A DNA stretch of 64,000 bases, from contig NZ_BMKW01000008.1 of the NCBI RefSeq assembly GCF_014644535.1, forward strand, positions 246,679-310,678. The letters are read 5' to 3'. Source of the stretch: Neoroseomonas lacus. GTDB taxonomy: Bacteria; Pseudomonadota; Alphaproteobacteria; Acetobacterales; Acetobacteraceae. Below the pieces are notes generated by a model, which worked only from the letters and a program-made list of their open reading frames with translations, was not told the origin of the DNA and ran no database searches. Below are positions 1-7,449 of this stretch, one piece after another (position 1 is the stretch's first letter; every line of letters starts with the position of its first letter). The position numbers and the translations under genes were made by a program.

Positions 1-434
1 TCGGCGAACGCCCGGCCGGCTGGTACACACGCTACGCGCCCTCGATGCACACGCGCCACCTGCTGCTCGAAGCGGGCTACGAATACGACAGCGACGCCTA
101 TGACGACGAAATCCCATATTGGGTGAAATGCGCCGGCCGCGACGCGCTGGTATTGCCCTACTCGCTGGTCCACAACGATGTGCGCTTCCCGCGCATGGGT
201 ATGACCTCCGGCACCGAATATTTCGACTACATGCGCGACGCCATCGAATGCGTGCTGCGGGAGGACCCGCCGCGCATGCTCTCCTTCGGACTGCACAATC
301 GCATCATCGCCCATCCAGGTCGCGCGATGGGCCTGGCACGGCTGCTCGACTGGATCGCGCAGCACCCGCGCGTCGCTGTGATGCGGCGCGTCGACATCGC
401 CCGCCACTGGCGCAAGGAACATCCCGCCTCATGA
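1..434 (+). CDS. Polysaccharide deacetylase family protein, PuuE-like (C-terminal part)
   Basis: The gene enters from outside the window. The open frame runs from base 3 and only the last 143 residues are visible. The segment begins with a GWYTRY block, then a YDSDAYDDEIPYW stretch and an SFGLHNRIIAHPGRA stretch, the pattern of the polysaccharide deacetylase family that includes the allantoinase PuuE and chitin-deacetylase-like proteins. In PuuE-type enzymes this half helps form the metal-dependent barrel, but the metal ligands lie upstream and cannot be checked. The stop overlaps the start of the next gene (ATGA), so the two are probably co-translated. An allantoinase role would fit the purine genes near 44-48 kb, but that is inference. 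Confidence 0.7.
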   Translation, partial: GERPAGWYTRYAPSMHTRHLLLEAGYEYDSDAYDDEIPYWVKCAGRDALVLPYSLVHNDVRFPRMGMTSGTEYFDYMRDAIECVLREDPPRMLSFGLHNRIIAHPGRAMGLARLLDWIAQHPRVAVMRRVDIARHWRKEHPAS

Positions 435-1297
435 CCCGCGACCTGCCGAACTGGCGTTCCCTTCTCTACGTCCCGGCCAGCGCCACGAAATTCGTCGCCA
501 GGGCGCATGAGCGCGGGGCGGATGTGGTGATCCTCGACCTTGAGGACGGCGTCGCCCCCGATGCGAAGGACGCCGCGCGCGCCGGCCTGCCGGCCTCGGT
601 CGCCAGCGTGCGTCGCAACGGTGCGGATGTGGTGGTGCGCATCAACCGCCCGCTGCGCATGGCGACGCGCGACATCGCCGCCGCCGTCGCCGCCGGCGCC
701 GATGGCCTGGTCTGCACCAAGATGATGGGCGCGGACCATGTCCGCCTGCTGTCCGAACTGACCGCGGAATCCGAAGCCGATGCCGGCCGTGCGATCGGCT
801 CCGTCCGCTTCATCGTGCTGATCGAGGACGCCGCCGCCCTCGCGCACGCGCAGGCGATCGCCGCCGCGGACCCGCGCGTGGTTGCCCTGGGCGTGGGCGG
901 CGAGGACCTCGCGACCGACCTCGGCGCCGAACCCACACCCGATGCGCTCGACCTGCCCAAGCGCTTGGGCGTCGTCGCCGCGCGCGCGGCCGGCGTGCTG
1001 CCGCTCGGCTTCATCGGCACGGTGGCGGGGCTGAAGGACCTCGACGGCTACCGCGCCATGCTGCGCCGTTCGCGCGCCATTGGCTTCGCCTGCGCCTCCT
1101 GCGTGCATCCCTCGCAGGTCGCCATCATCAACGAGGAATACGGCGCGCGCCCCGAGGAGGTGGAGCGGGCGAAGCGCCTCGTCGCCGCCTTCGAAGCCGC
1201 GCTGGCCGAAGGCAAGGGCGCCGTTGCCTTCGAAGGCGACATGATCGACAAGCCGATCGTCGACCGGGCGCGCAAGCTGATCGCGCGAGCGGGGTAG
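431..1297 (+). CDS. HpcH/HpaI aldolase / CitE-like CoA-ester lyase
   Basis: This is a 288-residue protein starting at the ATG that overlaps the previous stop. It carries the CitE/HpcH barrel signatures: RSLLYVPAS near the N terminus, ILDLEDGVAPDAK around residue 37 (metal and phosphate binding), VVVRINRP around residue 66, an acidic VLIEDA strand near 136, and GFACASCVHPSQV near residue 218, where the loop contacts the CoA ester. Relatives cleave citryl-, malyl- or (S)-citramalyl-CoA type substrates. The length is normal for stand-alone family members and no citDFG partners are nearby, so it is not part of a citrate lyase complex. The substrate cannot be named from sequence. Overlap with the deacetylase-like gene suggests one operon. 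Confidence 0.85.
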   Translation: MTRDLPNWRSLLYVPASATKFVARAHERGADVVILDLEDGVAPDAKDAARAGLPASVASVRRNGADVVVRINRPLRMATRDIAAAVAAGADGLVCTKMMGADHVRLLSELTAESEADAGRAIGSVRFIVLIEDAAALAHAQAIAAADPRVVALGVGGEDLATDLGAEPTPDALDLPKRLGVVAARAAGVLPLGFIGTVAGLKDLDGYRAMLRRSRAIGFACASCVHPSQVAIINEEYGARPEEVERAKRLVAAFEAALAEGKGAVAFEGDMIDKPIVDRARKLIARAG

Positions 1298-1322
1298 GCG
1301 CCGCGGCGCCCACCCCTTCACG

Positions 1323-1676
1323 TCACGGCTTGTAACGCAGGGTCTGCGCGTCGAAGTTCACCGCCCGCAGCCTGTCGCCCTGGCGGACCACCGCGGTCCC
1401 CCGCACGAAGTCGATCGCCACGACCTCGGAGAGCGGCGGCTCGCCAGGCTGGATCAGGTTGGCGAGCTGCATGTTGTTCAGCAGCGTGATGCGCAGCACC
1501 TCATAGACCGAGTTCCCGCCGGTCGCTCGGCGCTCGACCTCGCTGCGCGTCTCGGCGTTCATCCCATCAAGGATGGCGCGCTGCATCGCCGGGCTCGGCG
1601 TCTGCGCGAAGGCCGCCGGGGCGGCGAGCATCAAGGCGAGCGCAGCCCCCGAAAGGCAACGGAATCTCCTGCTCAT
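1323..1676 (-). CDS. Small secreted protein of unknown function
   Basis: The protein has 117 residues with a typical Sec signal peptide (basic MSRRFR start, hydrophobic LSGAALALMLAAP, cleavage near AFA-QT). The mature part of about 90 residues has no motif I recognise. It contains a VVAIDFVRGTAVVRQGDRLRAVNF segment that looks like a small beta-rich domain, written here only to describe the C terminus. The ATG at 1676 is chosen because an AGGAGG lies 10 bases upstream; the ATG at 1685 would sit almost on top of that site. It converges with the lyase gene, with only 25 bases between the stops. Confidence 0.6.
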   Translation of the reverse strand: MSRRFRCLSGAALALMLAAPAAFAQTPSPAMQRAILDGMNAETRSEVERRATGGNSVYEVLRITLLNNMQLANLIQPGEPPLSEVVAIDFVRGTAVVRQGDRLRAVNFDAQTLRYKP

Positions 1677-2051
1677 GGTGGTCATTCCTCCTGGCTGATT
1701 GCGCGAGGCAGCGGCCCGGACGTCCCGCCAAAACGCACAGGCGGGCTCACGTGGCATGCCGGCGGCCGATCGCTGGACCGACGCCGGGAGGTTTGTGACA
1801 GGCCACGGACGAAACAAGAGGCCAACCCATGAGAAGACCTGGTCTGGAACGCAGGGAACGTCGGCGGGACGCGGTGACAGCGCCGAAGCCCTGGCGGCAC
1901 GAGCCGTCGCCATGCGCCCGCCGCCAGAAGCCCATCGCCGCTCACTTTCGCGGCATCGCAACGATGCGGGCATCGTGCGCCAGCTCCGGCGCCATTGGCT
2001 TGGCGCGCTTGCCGGCCCGACGAGGCAAGCCCGTCCGGTCGGGACCGACCG
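1677..2051. other. Intergenic region, no gene seen
   Basis: About 375 bases lie between the start of the small secreted protein and the end of the SDR gene. Several frames stay open here, but none has a ribosome-binding site, recognisable protein or sensible codon use. The region must hold the promoter of the secreted protein, but I cannot point to a convincing -35/-10 pair. Confidence 0.5.
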
Positions 2052-2825
2052 CTACACCACCGCCGTCATCCCCCCATCCACATAGACCAGCTGCCCATGC
2101 ACGAAGTTCGAGGCCGGCGCAGCGAGGAACACCGTCGCTCCCACCAATTCCTCCACCTTGCCCCAGCGGCCGGCCGGCACGCGCTTGCATAGCCAGTCGG
2201 TGAATTCGGCGTTGTTCACCAGCGCGCTGGTCAGCTCTGTGTCATAATACCCTGGTGCCACGCCGTTCACGTTCACCCCATGCTTCGCCCATTCGGCACA
2301 CAGCGTGCGCGTCAGCATGCGCAAGGCGCCCTTGCTCGCGGCATAAGGTGCAATGGTCGGCCGCCCGAGCTCGCTCTGCACCGAACAGATGGTGATGATC
2401 TTGCCCGCACCGCGCGCGACCATCCGCTTGCCGGCCGCCTGGCAGCAATACCAGACGCCATCGAGGTTGGTGCCCAGCACCTCCCGCCACACATCCGGCG
2501 GCATCTCCACCGAGGGCATTCGCCGCATGATGCCGGCATTCGCGACGAGGATATGCAGCGGCCCATGCGCGGCCTCGATGGCAGCGATACCGTCCTCGAC
2601 CACCGCGGGGTCCGTGACGTCGAAGGCCGCCGTCTCGGCGCTGATCCCGGCCTCGGCCAGCCTGGCCCGCGCGGCCTCCAGCTTGCCGGCGTCGCGGCCA
2701 TTCAACACGACCTTGGCGCCGGCCTCCGCCAGCCCCTTGGCCAGCGCGTAGCCGATCCCCTGGCTTGACCCGGTGACCAGGGCAAGCCGCCCCGTCAGGT
2801 CGAATAGCGCATGCGGCATCGGCAT
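2052..2825 (-). CDS. SDR oxidoreductase, gluconate 5-dehydrogenase type (IdnO-like)
   Basis: A classical short-chain dehydrogenase of 257 residues. It shows the NAD(P)-binding TGSSQGIG loop near residue 18, the VANAG motif near 90, the catalytic serine in ICSVQSE, the YAASKG Tyr/Lys pair and a C-terminal VYVDGGM. The opening LFDLTGRLALVTG is typical of gluconate 5-dehydrogenases, which interconvert 5-ketogluconate and gluconate. The neighbours, a 2-hydroxyacid dehydrogenase and an L-idonate 5-dehydrogenase-like enzyme on the opposite strand, support a sugar-acid role. The start may be the ATG at 2825 or the one at 2819. The second has better spacing (8 bases) from the AGGGAG. Only 45 bases separate this start from the divergent gene. 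Confidence 0.8.
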   Translation of the reverse strand: MPMPHALFDLTGRLALVTGSSQGIGYALAKGLAEAGAKVVLNGRDAGKLEAARARLAEAGISAETAAFDVTDPAVVEDGIAAIEAAHGPLHILVANAGIMRRMPSVEMPPDVWREVLGTNLDGVWYCCQAAGKRMVARGAGKIITICSVQSELGRPTIAPYAASKGALRMLTRTLCAEWAKHGVNVNGVAPGYYDTELTSALVNNAEFTDWLCKRVPAGRWGKVEELVGATVFLAAPASNFVHGQLVYVDGGMTAVV

Positions 2826-2870
2826 CACTCCCTGTAGGATTAACGCCAAGGCTAGGGGGGAGAGACCGTC

Positions 2871-3812
2871 ATGGACAAGCCGGGGCTGCTGGTGGTGGGC
2901 ATCCTACCCGATTGGGACCTCGAAGCGCTCGCCGAGCGCTTCACCCTGCACAAGCTGTACGAGGCGCCCGACCGCGCCGCCTTCCTCGCGCAACACGGCC
3001 TGTCCATCCGCGCCATATCAACCAAGGGCGAACTCGGCGCCGACCCGGCCATGATGGATGCCTGCCCACAGGCGAAGATTATCGCCTGCTACGGCGTCGG
3101 CGTGGACGCCATCGACCTGCCCGCCGCCCGCGCCCGCGGCATCGCCGTGACCAACACGCCCGACGTGCTCACCGAGGATGTCGCCGACATGGCCTTCGCC
3201 CTGCTGCTGGCGACCGCGCGCGCCATCCCGGAAGGCGATGCCTATGTCCGCAGCGGCATCTGGGCGAAGCGGGGCCCGATGCGCTTGGCCACCCGCGTCT
3301 GGGGCAAGTGTCTCGGCATTGTCGGCCTCGGTCGCATCGGCCGCGCCATCGCCCGCCGTGCCGAGGGCTTCGGCATGTCCATCGCTTATTCCGGCCGCAT
3401 GAGGAAGGACGTGCCCTACGCCTTCCACCCCAGCCCGGCCGCACTCGCCCCGCAGGTGGACATCTTCATCGTCTCCGCCGCCGGTGGCGCCGCGACGGCC
3501 GGCCTGGTGGACCGCGCCGCGATCGAGGCGCTGAACCCCGGCGCCATCTTCGTCAACGTCTCCCGCGGCTCCGTGGTGGACGAAGCCGCGCTGATCGCCG
3601 CGATCCGCTCGGGCCGCATCGCCGTCGCCGGCCTTGACGTCTTCCACAACGAACCGGCGATCGACCCGGTTTTCGCCACCTTCGACAACGTCGTGCTCTC
3701 ACCCCACCAGGCATCGGGCACGGTGGAAACCCGCAAGGCCATGGGTGCCCTCATGCTCGACAACCTCAACGCCCATTTCGACGGCCGCCCCTTGCCGACC
3801 CCGGTGGCGTGA
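2871..3812 (+). CDS. D-isomer-specific 2-hydroxyacid dehydrogenase (glyoxylate/hydroxypyruvate or ketogluconate reductase type)
   Basis: The protein has 313 residues. The nucleotide-binding fold shows GLGRIGRAIARR near residue 150. The three catalytic positions are recognisable: Arg in NVSRGSVVDE, Glu in LDVFHNEP and His in SPHQASGT. This is the length and layout of the short GhrB/GyaR group, which reduces glyoxylate, hydroxypyruvate or 2-ketogluconate. Its stop overlaps the start of the idnD-like gene (TGATG), so both are made from one message. With the divergent SDR this gives three enzymes able to move reducing equivalents between idonate, ketogluconates and gluconate. A GGGGAGA precedes the ATG by about 7 bases. 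The exact substrate is not determined. Confidence 0.85.
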   Translation: MDKPGLLVVGILPDWDLEALAERFTLHKLYEAPDRAAFLAQHGLSIRAISTKGELGADPAMMDACPQAKIIACYGVGVDAIDLPAARARGIAVTNTPDVLTEDVADMAFALLLATARAIPEGDAYVRSGIWAKRGPMRLATRVWGKCLGIVGLGRIGRAIARRAEGFGMSIAYSGRMRKDVPYAFHPSPAALAPQVDIFIVSAAGGAATAGLVDRAAIEALNPGAIFVNVSRGSVVDEAALIAAIRSGRIAVAGLDVFHNEPAIDPVFATFDNVVLSPHQASGTVETRKAMGALMLDNLNAHFDGRPLPTPVA

Positions 3813-4843
3813 TGCGCGCCGTCGTCATCCACCCGCCCCACGACCTCCGCGTCGAGGACTACGCTCTAGCCGACCCCGGCCCCGGCCAGGTCCGCGTCGC
3901 CATCCGCGCCGGCGGTATCTGCGGATCGGACCTGCACTACTACCAGCATGGCGGCTTCGGCACGGTGCGCGTGAAGCACCCGATGGTGCTGGGCCATGAA
4001 GTCGCCGGTATCATCGACGCCATCGGCCCCGGCGTGACCGGCCTCTTGCCAGGGCAGGCGGTGGCGGTGAATCCATCGCTGCCTTGCGGCACCTGCACCT
4101 TCTGCCAGGCGGGCGACCAGCAGCACTGCCTGGAGATGCGCTTCTACGGCAGCGCGATGCGCGACCCGCATGTCGATGGCGGCTTCCGCGAGGCGCTGGT
4201 CTGCGAGGCCACCCAGGCGGTGCCCTTGCCCGATGGCCTCGACACGACAACCGCCGCCTTCGCCGAGCCCTTGTCCGTCTGCCTGCACGCGGCGCGGCAG
4301 GCCGGCCCGCTGTTGGGCAAGCGCGTGCTGGTCACCGGTGCCGGGCCGATCGGCGCGCTGACCGTCGCCGCCGCGCGCCTCGCCGGCGCCCGCGAGATCA
4401 TCGCCACGGACCTGACGTCGGCGCCGGAAAAGACCGCCCGCGCCATGGGCGCGGACCGCTTCATCGCCGTCGGCGGCACCACCGACACATTGGCCGCCTT
4501 CACGGCGCGCAAAGGCTATTTCGACGTGGCCTTCGAGGCCTCCGGCAGCGGCCCCGCGCTGCTCGGCATCCTGCCCGTGCTGCGCCCGCGCGGCACCATC
4601 GTGCAGATCGGCATCGGCGGCGACGTCGCCGTCCCGCTCTCGGTACTGGCCGCGAAGGAAATCACCTGGCGCGGCACCTTCCGCTTCCACGAGGAATTCG
4701 CCCTCGCCGTGGAAACCCTGGCCCGCCGCGCCATCGACGTCACGCCGCTGCTCACCGCGCAATTCCCCATCGACCGCGCGGCGGAGGCCTTCGCCCTCGC
4801 CGCGGATCGCTCACGCGCGATGAAGGTTCAGATCGCCTTCTGA
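3812..4843 (+). CDS. idnD: L-idonate 5-dehydrogenase (zinc-dependent)
   Basis: A zinc-containing medium-chain dehydrogenase of 343 residues. The catalytic zinc site is visible as Cys in GGICGSDLHYY (about residue 38) and GHE (about 63). The structural zinc site is the four-cysteine pattern CGTCTFCQAGDQQHC around residue 92. The cofactor fold follows at GAGPIGALTVAAARLAGA, with an acidic residue at the end of the next strand (ATDL) pointing to NAD. The SDLHYYQHGGFG segment is characteristic of L-idonate 5-dehydrogenases, which oxidise L-idonate to 5-ketogluconate. The divergent SDR could then reduce that product to gluconate. The start is the ATG inside TGATG. The GTG three bases earlier is possible but less likely. 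Confidence 0.8.
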   Translation: MRAVVIHPPHDLRVEDYALADPGPGQVRVAIRAGGICGSDLHYYQHGGFGTVRVKHPMVLGHEVAGIIDAIGPGVTGLLPGQAVAVNPSLPCGTCTFCQAGDQQHCLEMRFYGSAMRDPHVDGGFREALVCEATQAVPLPDGLDTTTAAFAEPLSVCLHAARQAGPLLGKRVLVTGAGPIGALTVAAARLAGAREIIATDLTSAPEKTARAMGADRFIAVGGTTDTLAAFTARKGYFDVAFEASGSGPALLGILPVLRPRGTIVQIGIGGDVAVPLSVLAAKEITWRGTFRFHEEFALAVETLARRAIDVTPLLTAQFPIDRAAEAFALAADRSRAMKVQIAF

Positions 4844-4847
4844 ACCC

Positions 4848-5369
4848 TCAGCCATGCGTGCCGCGGATCGGGTAGTTCATGTCCTGGATCCGCTTGGCCC
4901 CACGCGCGATGGCCGTGAGATCCGGCCGCGAGAACGGTGCGTTCGAGATATCGACGATCTGCACCGTCCCCGCCGGATTGATCAGGAACAGCCCCGGCTC
5001 GGCAAACGGACGGTCGGTCTCCTGCGGCGAACGCGGGTCGGAAACATACAGGCCGAGCGCCTGCATCTGCTCGACCGACAGCCCATAGCCGAGCGGGAAG
5101 CGCCAGCCGAATTCCGCGGCATCGGCGCTGGCCTTCTCCTCCGGATCGGCCGAGATCGCCATCACCTGCACGCCGGCCTCGGCGAAGGTCTCGATCAGCC
5201 CGTCAAGCGTCGTCAGATACGGCTTGCACAGCGGGCAATGCTTGCCGCGATAGACGACGAGCAAACGCCAGCCTTCCATCGAGGCCGGCGCGATCTCCCC
5301 ACCGCCAAGGCGAGCCACCGAGATCGGCGGAAATGCCGCGCCCGCGGCAATCTTCGTTGCATGTGTCAT
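4848..5369 (-). CDS. Peroxiredoxin-like (AhpC/TSA family) protein
   Basis: A redoxin-fold protein of 173 residues with a KHCPLCKPYL motif near residue 46. It matches the CPxC-type active site of peroxiredoxin-like family proteins rather than the TPxxC of ordinary 2-Cys enzymes. Later blocks VQVMAISADPEE and GLFLINPAGTVQ fit the thioredoxin fold. It probably reduces peroxides or works as a thiol oxidoreductase in the cytoplasm, since there is no signal peptide. The ATG at 5369 has GAGGG 7 bases upstream. It is the last gene of the tetR–GST–GST–redoxin operon, 10 bases after the preceding stop. It converges with idnD with only 4 bases between the stops. Confidence 0.8.
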   Translation of the reverse strand: MTHATKIAAGAAFPPISVARLGGGEIAPASMEGWRLLVVYRGKHCPLCKPYLTTLDGLIETFAEAGVQVMAISADPEEKASADAAEFGWRFPLGYGLSVEQMQALGLYVSDPRSPQETDRPFAEPGLFLINPAGTVQIVDISNAPFSRPDLTAIARGAKRIQDMNYPIRGTHG

Positions 5370-5379
5370 GGTCGGTCCC

Positions 5380-6075
5380 TCAACCGCCGAAGCAGGGCGC
5401 ACGCCGCGCCGCGCCATCACTCAAGTCCAGCATCCGCTCGCGCCACGCATGCAGCGCGTCATCCTCGGCCAGCAGTCGCAGCGGGCTGACGCTGCGCGCC
5501 CACATGAAGCTGCCGAAGACGATGCAGTCGGCGTAATCCGGCTTATCGCCACCGAGGAAGTCGCGTCCCTTCAGCGCCTGCCGCAGCGGCTGCAGCGTGG
5601 CGCGGAACGCCGGCAGCTTCTCCTCGCGCCCCTCGGTCACTTGTGCGAGCGGCATGCCAAAGCGCTTCTCACGGCTCTCGACGAAATACGGCCGCTCCAT
5701 GTCGCCCAGCAGCGCCGGAATGTCGGAGACGATCAGCTTCGCCACCCCCGGCTGCAACACCGTGTCGTTCCACGCCGCGACGAACAGATATGGCGCCGGA
5801 TTGCCACGCAGCAGCGACGGCGTCGATGGCCTGGTCGCATCGAGATACTGCACGATGTCCCATGATTCCGGCACCGCGCGATCGCCATCCACCAGCACCG
5901 GCACCTTGTCATGCGCGGCGAAGGCGAGGCGTTCCGTCTCGGTGAATCGCCACGGCACGCTTTCGAAATCGAGCCCCTTGATGATCAACGCCATCCTGAT
6001 GCGCCAGCAGAAGGGGCTGAACACGCGCGACGCATCCGTCCCGCACAATTCGTAGAGCTTCAGCGCCATGGCCAT
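5380..6075 (-). CDS. Glutathione S-transferase family protein
   Basis: A 231-residue GST. The N-terminal thioredoxin-like domain reads LYELCGTDASRVFSPFCWR, with a cysteine in SPFCWR at the usual active-site helix. The cis-proline lies in DKVPVLVDGD and the glutathione-contacting segment is VPESWDIVQYLD. The C-terminal helical domain ends with DYADCIVFGSFMWARS. This layout resembles the beta-etherase/LigF-type branch, but I would not assign a substrate. Its ATG at 6075 overlaps the stop of the upstream GST (TGATG). An alternative ATG at 6069 has slightly better spacing from the GGAG. It belongs to the TetR-controlled operon. Confidence 0.85.
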   Translation of the reverse strand: MAMALKLYELCGTDASRVFSPFCWRIRMALIIKGLDFESVPWRFTETERLAFAAHDKVPVLVDGDRAVPESWDIVQYLDATRPSTPSLLRGNPAPYLFVAAWNDTVLQPGVAKLIVSDIPALLGDMERPYFVESREKRFGMPLAQVTEGREEKLPAFRATLQPLRQALKGRDFLGGDKPDYADCIVFGSFMWARSVSPLRLLAEDDALHAWRERMLDLSDGAARRAPCFGG

Positions 6076-6779
6076 CACTCCGCCGCCACGGTCTTGGCGC
6101 TTTGGCCGAACAACAGGGACGCCGAGGCCGCGCTGACGGTCGGCGTGGAATTGACCTCCTTCGCCTTCGCATAGGCGCGCTCGGTCGCCGGCCGCGCGCG
6201 CACCGCCTCGAACCACCGTTGCAGATGCGGGAAGTCCTCCAGCTTCTGCCCCTGGCGTTCATGCGGCACGATCCAGGGATAGGTCGCCATGTCGGCGATG
6301 GTATAGGCGCTGCCCGCCATGAAATCCCGATCCGCCAGGCGCTTGTTCAGCACGCCATAGAGCCGGTTGGTCTCATTGACGTAACGGTTGATGGCGTAAG
6401 GGATCTTCTCCGGCGCGTACTGGCTGAAATGATGGTTCTGCCCTGCCATCGGCCCGAGCCCACCCATCTGCCAGAACAGCCATTGCAGAACCTCGGCGCG
6501 CGCCTGCACCTGCGCGGCCGGCGGGATGAACCGCCCGATCTTGTCGGCGAAATACAGCAGGATCGCCCCGCTCTCGAACAACGACACTGGCCCGCCGGCG
6601 ACATCATGATCGACGATCGCCGGAATGCGGTTGTTCGGCGCGATCGCCAGGAATTCCGGCTTGAACTGGTCACCGGCCGAGATGTTCACCGGGATGATGC
6701 GGTAGGGCAGTCCCGCCTCCTCCAGGAACATCGTCACCTTGTGGCCATTCGGCGTGGTCCAATAATGCAGGTCGATCAC
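6075..6779 (-). CDS. Glutathione S-transferase, YfcG/YghU (Nu-class) type
   Basis: A 234-residue GST opening with IDLHYWTTPNGHKVTMFLEE, the N-terminal signature of the YfcG/YghU group. These enzymes have disulfide-bond reductase and organic peroxidase activity. The expected NNRIPAIVDHD cis-proline loop and LFESGAILLYFADK glutathione segment follow. The start is a GTG whose last bases form the TGA stop of the upstream regulator (GTGA overlap). This joins the regulator and enzyme translationally. No signal peptide is present, so it acts in the cytoplasm. Its position between a TetR repressor and a redoxin points to stress or xenobiotic defence. Confidence 0.88.
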   Translation of the reverse strand: MIDLHYWTTPNGHKVTMFLEEAGLPYRIIPVNISAGDQFKPEFLAIAPNNRIPAIVDHDVAGGPVSLFESGAILLYFADKIGRFIPPAAQVQARAEVLQWLFWQMGGLGPMAGQNHHFSQYAPEKIPYAINRYVNETNRLYGVLNKRLADRDFMAGSAYTIADMATYPWIVPHERQGQKLEDFPHLQRWFEAVRARPATERAYAKAKEVNSTPTVSAASASLLFGQSAKTVAAE

Positions 6780-7375
6780 GAAGCTATCTCCGGGGCAGGG
6801 GGGTCGAACAGGCTCAGGGCCTGGCGCACGGCGCCACGCAGCAGCGCGGGCTCGGGCCGCGCGCGCGCCAGGACGCGCAGCCCCATGGTGGTGGTCAGCA
6901 GCAGCCTCGCGAGGTCGCGTGGCGGATGCGCCCGGGAAATGGTGCCGGCACGCTGGCCACCCACCACGCACCGGCGGAAGAAGCTTTCCAACTCGCCCAG
7001 CCGGGCGGCGACGACCTCGCCCACCTCCACATCATGCGGGGCGATCTCCAGCGCGGTATTGACCAGCAGGCAGCCGCGGCGATCCGCCAGCGACCGGCTC
7101 ACGCTCTCGGCGAAAAAGGCCTCGATCGCCCCACGCGGCGGGTTGTTCGCCTCATGCCGGGCGATGCGCTCGCGCATATTGGCGTCGAGGTAGCGATCGA
7201 GGCAGCGGGTGAACAGCGCGCGCTTGTCGCCGAAGGCATTGTACAGGCTCGCCGCCCCGAGCCCCATCGCCTCGCCCAGGTCGCGCACCGAACTCGCCGC
7301 ATAGCCATGCTCCCAGAACCGGGTCATGGCCGCGTCGAGCGCGGCATCCTCGTCGAAGGCGCGGGGGCGGGACAG
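6776..7375 (-). CDS. TetR/AcrR family transcriptional regulator, probable CTG start
   Basis: A TetR-type repressor with an N-terminal helix-turn-helix: SVRDLGEAMGLGAASLYNAFGDKRALF. The first in-frame ATG (7327) would cut off the first helix. Reading further upstream gives SRPRAFDEDAALDAAM, the usual opening of this family, with no ATG, GTG or TTG before an in-frame TAG. A CTG at 7375 lies 7 bases after a GGAG, so I place the start there (199 residues). The stop overlaps the GTG of the downstream GST. A palindrome at 7394-7411, 18 bases upstream of this start, is the likely autoregulatory operator. The ligand is unknown; the operon suggests an electrophile or oxidant. Confidence 0.8.
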   Translation of the reverse strand: MSRPRAFDEDAALDAAMTRFWEHGYAASSVRDLGEAMGLGAASLYNAFGDKRALFTRCLDRYLDANMRERIARHEANNPPRGAIEAFFAESVSRSLADRRGCLLVNTALEIAPHDVEVGEVVAARLGELESFFRRCVVGGQRAGTISRAHPPRDLARLLLTTTMGLRVLARARPEPALLRGAVRQALSLFDPPAPEIAS

Positions 7376-7393
7376 GGCAGGGCTCCACAGCTA

Positions 7394-7411
7394 CTGTATC
7401 GGTCGATACAG
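7394..7411. promoter_or_regulatory. Palindromic operator of the TetR/GST operon
   Basis: CTGTATCGGTCGATACAG is a perfect inverted repeat with 8-base arms and a two-base centre. It lies 18 bases upstream of the proposed CTG start of the TetR gene. The size and symmetry match TetR-family operators, and no other regulator gene is adjacent. It probably overlaps the promoter of the regulator operon and mediates self-repression. Confidence 0.75.
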
Positions 7412-7449
7412 AATTTATGAAGCGATCGCTCCAGAATCAACCCCCCGCG

